A stretch of DNA of 25,736 nucleotides. Source: Paenibacillus sp. (GTDB taxonomy: Bacteria > Bacillota > Bacilli > Paenibacillales > NBRC-103111). A model generated the notes under the pieces. It was not told the origin of the DNA. It saw only the letters and a list, made by a program, of their open reading frames with translations, and ran no database searches. The stretch lies in assembly GCA_029239545.1 (NCBI GenBank), contig JARBUQ010000007.1, forward strand, positions 1 to 25,736, written 5' to 3'. Of the stretch, positions 22,728-25,736 are shown in pieces (position 1 is the first letter of the stretch; every line of letters starts with the position of its first letter). The position numbers and the translations under genes were made by a program.

Positions 22728-24251
22728 CTACTTGACTATCCCTAATTCCTTCAACTGCTTTTCAGCCGAATCCACCATCAGCTTATATTTGAATGTATCC
22801 TCCAGCCTTTTCAGGAAATCATTATACTCGCTGATAGGACGTTTGCCATAAGCAAACTTGGCCATTTCTTCTTCTATATAACGATTGGCATCCGCAGGAC
22901 TGTACCCCTCTGGAAGATTCAGCAGTCCGTTATAAACTTCGATACGCGGTGTTTTGGCTGAGAAATCGATAGCCTCTAACGGGTAGCCGGATTGAAGATA
23001 TTCAATTTCTTCCCGGCCCAGCAATTGATACATGAAAGCATGCTCTTTTGCCCGCAGCTCGGTTCTGACAATTTTGCCGCCTTCCCGATTCCAATGTCGT
23101 CCCTCTTCCCCATGCGCGACCAGTGCGTTTCCTTCCGGGCTGGCAACATAATTCAGAAGATCGAACAATCTTTGCAGCTTTACCGGGTCCTTCTCGATTG
23201 CCTTAGGTATGGCATGCAGCCCAGGTGCTGTCCCCACATCCCAAATCCCGGCATACTGGCCTCCCGGACCTTTCAAGGCAGGCACTTGAACCCACTCGGC
23301 ATTCGGATTAACCGCTTTAAACTCCTGCACATTGGCCGGAAGGGTCATCCGCGGAAACCCGTTCCAGATCATCCCGACTTTTCCCTGGAACGCTTTCTTC
23401 TCATGCTGGGTTCCTGTATTCGCCAGAATGTCCGGATCGACGACACCGGCATTAATCATATCATTTACAAACTTCAAGGCATCTTTCATACCAGGATCGT
23501 AGAAGGAATTCGTTAATTTCCCGTTCTTCATGTAGAAGGTATCGGCTGTCCCAACTCCAAATGCGCTGAGAATCGGGTCAAAGACAGATAATTTTTGCCC
23601 CGTTATTCCGTAAGTATCCAGTTTGCCATTGCCGTCAGGATCCTTTTCGGTAAATGCTTTAGCCACGTTGAAAAGCTCATCAATTGTAGTAGGAACTTTT
23701 AGATTCAATTTTTCCAGCCAGTCTTTTCTTATCCAAATATTATAGAAAGGAATGGATGGTTTTTTGGCCAGTGCATAAATTTTCCCGTCAACGGAACCTT
23801 TCTTCAAGCTGTCTTCGCCAATAAATTTCTTGGCTTGCTCCAGTTTACCCATGTAAGGCGTCAGATCGAGCAGCAGCCCTTTCCTTGCATATTCTTGCAT
23901 CTGGATACGGCTTACCGCGATCAGGTCCGGGTAATCGGCTGCCGCCATACGCAGATTTAACTGATTGCCGCCATCCCCGCCAAGCAAAGTCATTTGAATA
24001 TCCGTATTCAATTTTTCGTCCAGCTTGATTTTCATACGGTTGCTTTCGCCTTCCGGCAGCTTTGACCCTCCGCTGTCAGTCATGATCTCAATTTTTACTT
24101 TTTCAGCAGGTTTAGCAGTTGCTGCACCGGGAGATGTTTGCGCTTTGTTATCGCTTGCATTAGGCTCATTGCTGCCTCCGCAGCCTGCAAGAACCGCACC
24201 AACCGATAATGTGAAGATCAACGAGATGGACACCCTTTTGATTTTTCTCAT
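22728..24251 (-). CDS. Extracellular solute-binding lipoprotein of an LplBC-type ABC importer
   Basis: A 507-residue lipoprotein. I place the start at the ATG at 24251 (MRKIKRVSIS), which has AAGGAAGG 6 nt upstream; a longer frame runs 32 codons upstream into the permease gene without a ribosome site. The lipobox is VLAGC with Cys24, followed by a Ser/Asn/Ala/Lys-rich linker. The body fits the large family-1 binding proteins of Paenibacillus: IMTDSGG, MAAADYPDLIAVSR, WIRKDWLEKLNLKVPTTIDE and DPDGNGKLDTYGITG. It lies 14 nt after the second permease gene. Relatives serve oligosaccharide uptake through the shared ATPase MsmX; the substrate here is unknown. Confidence 0.9.
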   Translation of the reverse strand: MRKIKRVSISLIFTLSVGAVLAGCGGSNEPNASDNKAQTSPGAATAKPAEKVKIEIMTDSGGSKLPEGESNRMKIKLDEKLNTDIQMTLLGGDGGNQLNLRMAAADYPDLIAVSRIQMQEYARKGLLLDLTPYMGKLEQAKKFIGEDSLKKGSVDGKIYALAKKPSIPFYNIWIRKDWLEKLNLKVPTTIDELFNVAKAFTEKDPDGNGKLDTYGITGQKLSVFDPILSAFGVGTADTFYMKNGKLTNSFYDPGMKDALKFVNDMINAGVVDPDILANTGTQHEKKAFQGKVGMIWNGFPRMTLPANVQEFKAVNPNAEWVQVPALKGPGGQYAGIWDVGTAPGLHAIPKAIEKDPVKLQRLFDLLNYVASPEGNALVAHGEEGRHWNREGGKIVRTELRAKEHAFMYQLLGREEIEYLQSGYPLEAIDFSAKTPRIEVYNGLLNLPEGYSPADANRYIEEEMAKFAYGKRPISEYNDFLKRLEDTFKYKLMVDSAEKQLKELGIVK

Positions 24252-24265
24252 GAACAACCTTCCTT

Positions 24266-25141
24266 TCAACCTTTGATAGAACCAATTAACATGCCCTGGG
24301 TAAAATGCTTTTGAATAAATGGATAAACAACAATAATGGGAACACAAGCGATAACAACTGCCGCCATCTGAATCGCTTCAGTGGGCATCGGAACGTCCAC
24401 ATTCTCGGTGGGATTCTGGGTCTGCATGAGAAAATTACGGACGATGACTTGAATGGGATGAAGATTCCGATCCGTAATGAACATAATGGCCTGAAAAAAT
24501 TCATTCCAATGCCCCACCGTATAAAAGAGACCGATCGTTAGCATCACTGGAATGGAAAGAGGGAAAACAATTTGCAGCAAAATACGTATTTCTTTGGCTC
24601 CATCCATCCGAGCGGATTCAAATAATTCCTCAGGAAGATTCTCAAAGAAGCTTTTCATAATGAGGATATTAAAAGCCCCGATCGCGCTTGGAACAATCAT
24701 CGCCCACACCGAGTTCAACAGCCCTGTTGCTTTTACCGTCAAATATAGAGGAATCAGCCCTCCGCTAAAAAGCATGGTGAGAACGATCAGCAGCAGAAAG
24801 AAACTGCGCCCCGGTAATGTTCTCCTGCTTAATGGATAAGCCATGAGCGTTGTCAATATCATATTGACCGCCGTTCCGACAACGGTTATGAACAACGTAA
24901 CCATAAATGCCCGTGGTATGGACGAATCCCCCAGCAATTGCTTATAGGCCAATAACGTAATATTTTTCGGGATAATAATGTATCCGCCATTTTTCAACAC
25001 TTCAGCCATAGGCGTTATGGAAACAGATAAGACAAACAACAAGGGAAATACGGCAGTAAGTCCTATCGCAACCAGAATGGTATATACAATGGCGTTAAAA
25101 ACCTTGTCTTCGACACCTCTTACCAAATCCCTCCCCCCCAT
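24266..25141 (-). CDS. ABC importer permease (LplC/MalG-like)
   Basis: About 291 residues with six predicted TM helices and the EAA-loop region FESARMDGAKEIRILLQIVFPLSIPV that docks the ATPase; the C-terminus FIQKHFTQGMLIGSIKG is the family signature. I start it at the ATG at 25141, overlapping the end of the preceding permease gene by 22 bases; a frame extending to 25258 would lie wholly inside that gene. The ribosome site for this ATG is weak, so a start a few codons later (TTG, after GGGGGAGG) is possible. It forms the transmembrane channel with the upstream permease. No ATPase gene follows, consistent with a shared MsmX-like ATPase. Confidence 0.88.
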   Translation of the reverse strand: MGGRDLVRGVEDKVFNAIVYTILVAIGLTAVFPLLFVLSVSITPMAEVLKNGGYIIIPKNITLLAYKQLLGDSSIPRAFMVTLFITVVGTAVNMILTTLMAYPLSRRTLPGRSFFLLLIVLTMLFSGGLIPLYLTVKATGLLNSVWAMIVPSAIGAFNILIMKSFFENLPEELFESARMDGAKEIRILLQIVFPLSIPVMLTIGLFYTVGHWNEFFQAIMFITDRNLHPIQVIVRNFLMQTQNPTENVDVPMPTEAIQMAAVVIACVPIIVVYPFIQKHFTQGMLIGSIKG

Positions 25142-25736
25142 CTTTTCGCAAGCTGATTTGCTCCGAGAACAAGGATCAAGCCAATAACGGATTTGAACAA
25201 GCCGACTGCAGAAGCCAGACTGAAGTTCATTTGTTCGAGCCCGGTACGAAACACCCAAGTATCGATAATATCAGCTACCGGATAAACTTGAATATTATAC
25301 AAAATATAAATCTGCTCGAAGCCTGCATCCAGCATATGTCCAAGCCTCAAGATCAGGAGTAAAACAATCACATTGCGAATCCCAGGCAATGTGATATGCC
25401 AGATCATGCGCAGCCTGCTTGCCCCGTCTACCCGTGCAGCCTCGTATAAGGTTGGATCGATTCCAACGATCGCCGCCAAATAAATAATGGCTCCCCATCC
25501 GGCATTTTGCCAAATATCCGATCCGACCAGAATACTGCGGAACCAGTCCGTTGACTGCAGGAACGGAATCGCATCGATTCCCCATTCCACTAACCAGCGA
25601 TTGACAAGCCCGGTTGATTGCGAAAGAAAGGCTGTAAGGATTCCGTAGATGATGACCCAGGACAAGAAATGCGGCATATAGCTTAACGTCTGAATCAGAT
25701 TTTTGAACCAAGCCGTTCGGCATTCATTGGGCATCA
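25120..25736 (-). CDS. ABC importer permease (LplB/UgpA-like), partial, N-terminus outside window
   Basis: The last 204-205 residues of the first permease; the frame is open to the right edge. The segment WFKNLIQTLSYMPHFLSWVI is typical of LplB-type proteins, and the EAA loop reads YEAARVDGASRLRMIWHITLPGI. The C-terminus ends GANQLAKRWGGGIW. The apparent Met at the edge is probably internal, because family members have about 100 further residues, including the first two TM helices. It is the first visible gene of the operon permease-permease-binding protein-M14 peptidase. Confidence 0.88.
   Translation of the reverse strand, partial: MPNECRTAWFKNLIQTLSYMPHFLSWVIIYGILTAFLSQSTGLVNRWLVEWGIDAIPFLQSTDWFRSILVGSDIWQNAGWGAIIYLAAIVGIDPTLYEAARVDGASRLRMIWHITLPGIRNVIVLLLILRLGHMLDAGFEQIYILYNIQVYPVADIIDTWVFRTGLEQMNFSLASAVGLFKSVIGLILVLGANQLAKRWGGGIW

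Noticed and set aside
24252..24347. N-terminal extension of the LipO-type binding protein to 24347.
   Set aside because: The extension overlaps the permease gene, has no ribosome site and would bury the lipoprotein signal; the ATG at 24251 fits better.
1..25736. CRISPR array, insertion sequence, tRNA or rRNA genes.
   Set aside because: I saw no regularly spaced long repeats, no transposase-like frame and no tRNA/rRNA-like sequence; the only regular repeats are the two short 11-bp operator arrays.

Overview
The window reads as a chromosome segment from a Gram-positive endospore-former, most likely Paenibacillaceae. Pointers to this are strong AGGAGG-type ribosome sites, several TTG and one GTG start, lipobox lipoproteins, a hybrid kinase with a 7TM sensor, and an LplB/LplC/LipO-type ABC system. 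This placement rests on protein style only; no rRNA or tRNA is present.

Layout. (1) 1-449: the 5' part of a minus-strand gene for a probable JmjC/cupin-like oxygenase, cut by the window edge. (2) 707-19736: fourteen consecutive minus-strand genes that I read as one natural-product cluster. In transcription order they are: an orphan branched-chain-amino-acid-type binding lipoprotein; three NHLM-type secretion genes (HlyD-like adaptor, C39-peptidase ABC exporter, second ABC exporter); an NHLP-leader precursor peptide; an aberrant SLC1/DAACS symporter; a two-domain GNAT; a fused KS-CLF condensing enzyme; an acyl carrier protein; a FabG-type reductase; a degenerate SDR; a small double-glycine peptide with a CxxC/CxxC core; an orphan solute-binding lipoprotein; and a large hybrid histidine kinase. 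(3) 20032-20736: a divergent OmpR-type response regulator. (4) 20776-21600: a vapBC toxin-antitoxin pair lying between the intact regulator and a decayed copy of a regulator 3' end. (5) 21609-25736: an ABC importer operon (two permeases, a binding protein) ending with an M14 metallocarboxypeptidase; the first permease is cut by the right edge.

How it may work. The best reading is a fatty-acylated RiPP (selidamide-like) pathway with its own acyl supply. The KS-CLF, ACP and reductase would build or tailor an acyl-ACP, the GNAT would transfer the acyl group to the precursor core, and the C39 exporter would cut after Gly-Gly and export the product. No LanM, YcaO, radical-SAM or other standard RiPP maturase is present, which leaves the GNAT as the natural candidate. 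A second, easily missed Gly-Gly peptide (4985-5212) carries the same DELx4LExVxGG cleavage region as the main precursor and a core of the same predicted length.

Regulation. Five direct repeats of TTGA/TTGAA-type half-sites at exact 11-bp spacing lie upstream of the secretion genes (19796-19850). Five more lie upstream of the precursor gene (12291-12345). This is the geometry expected for an OmpR/PhoB-family regulator, and the only such gene here is divergent from the first repeat array. A strong terminator directly after the precursor gene probably makes precursor transcript exceed enzyme transcript. The kinase at the far end of the cluster is the likely partner of this regulator.
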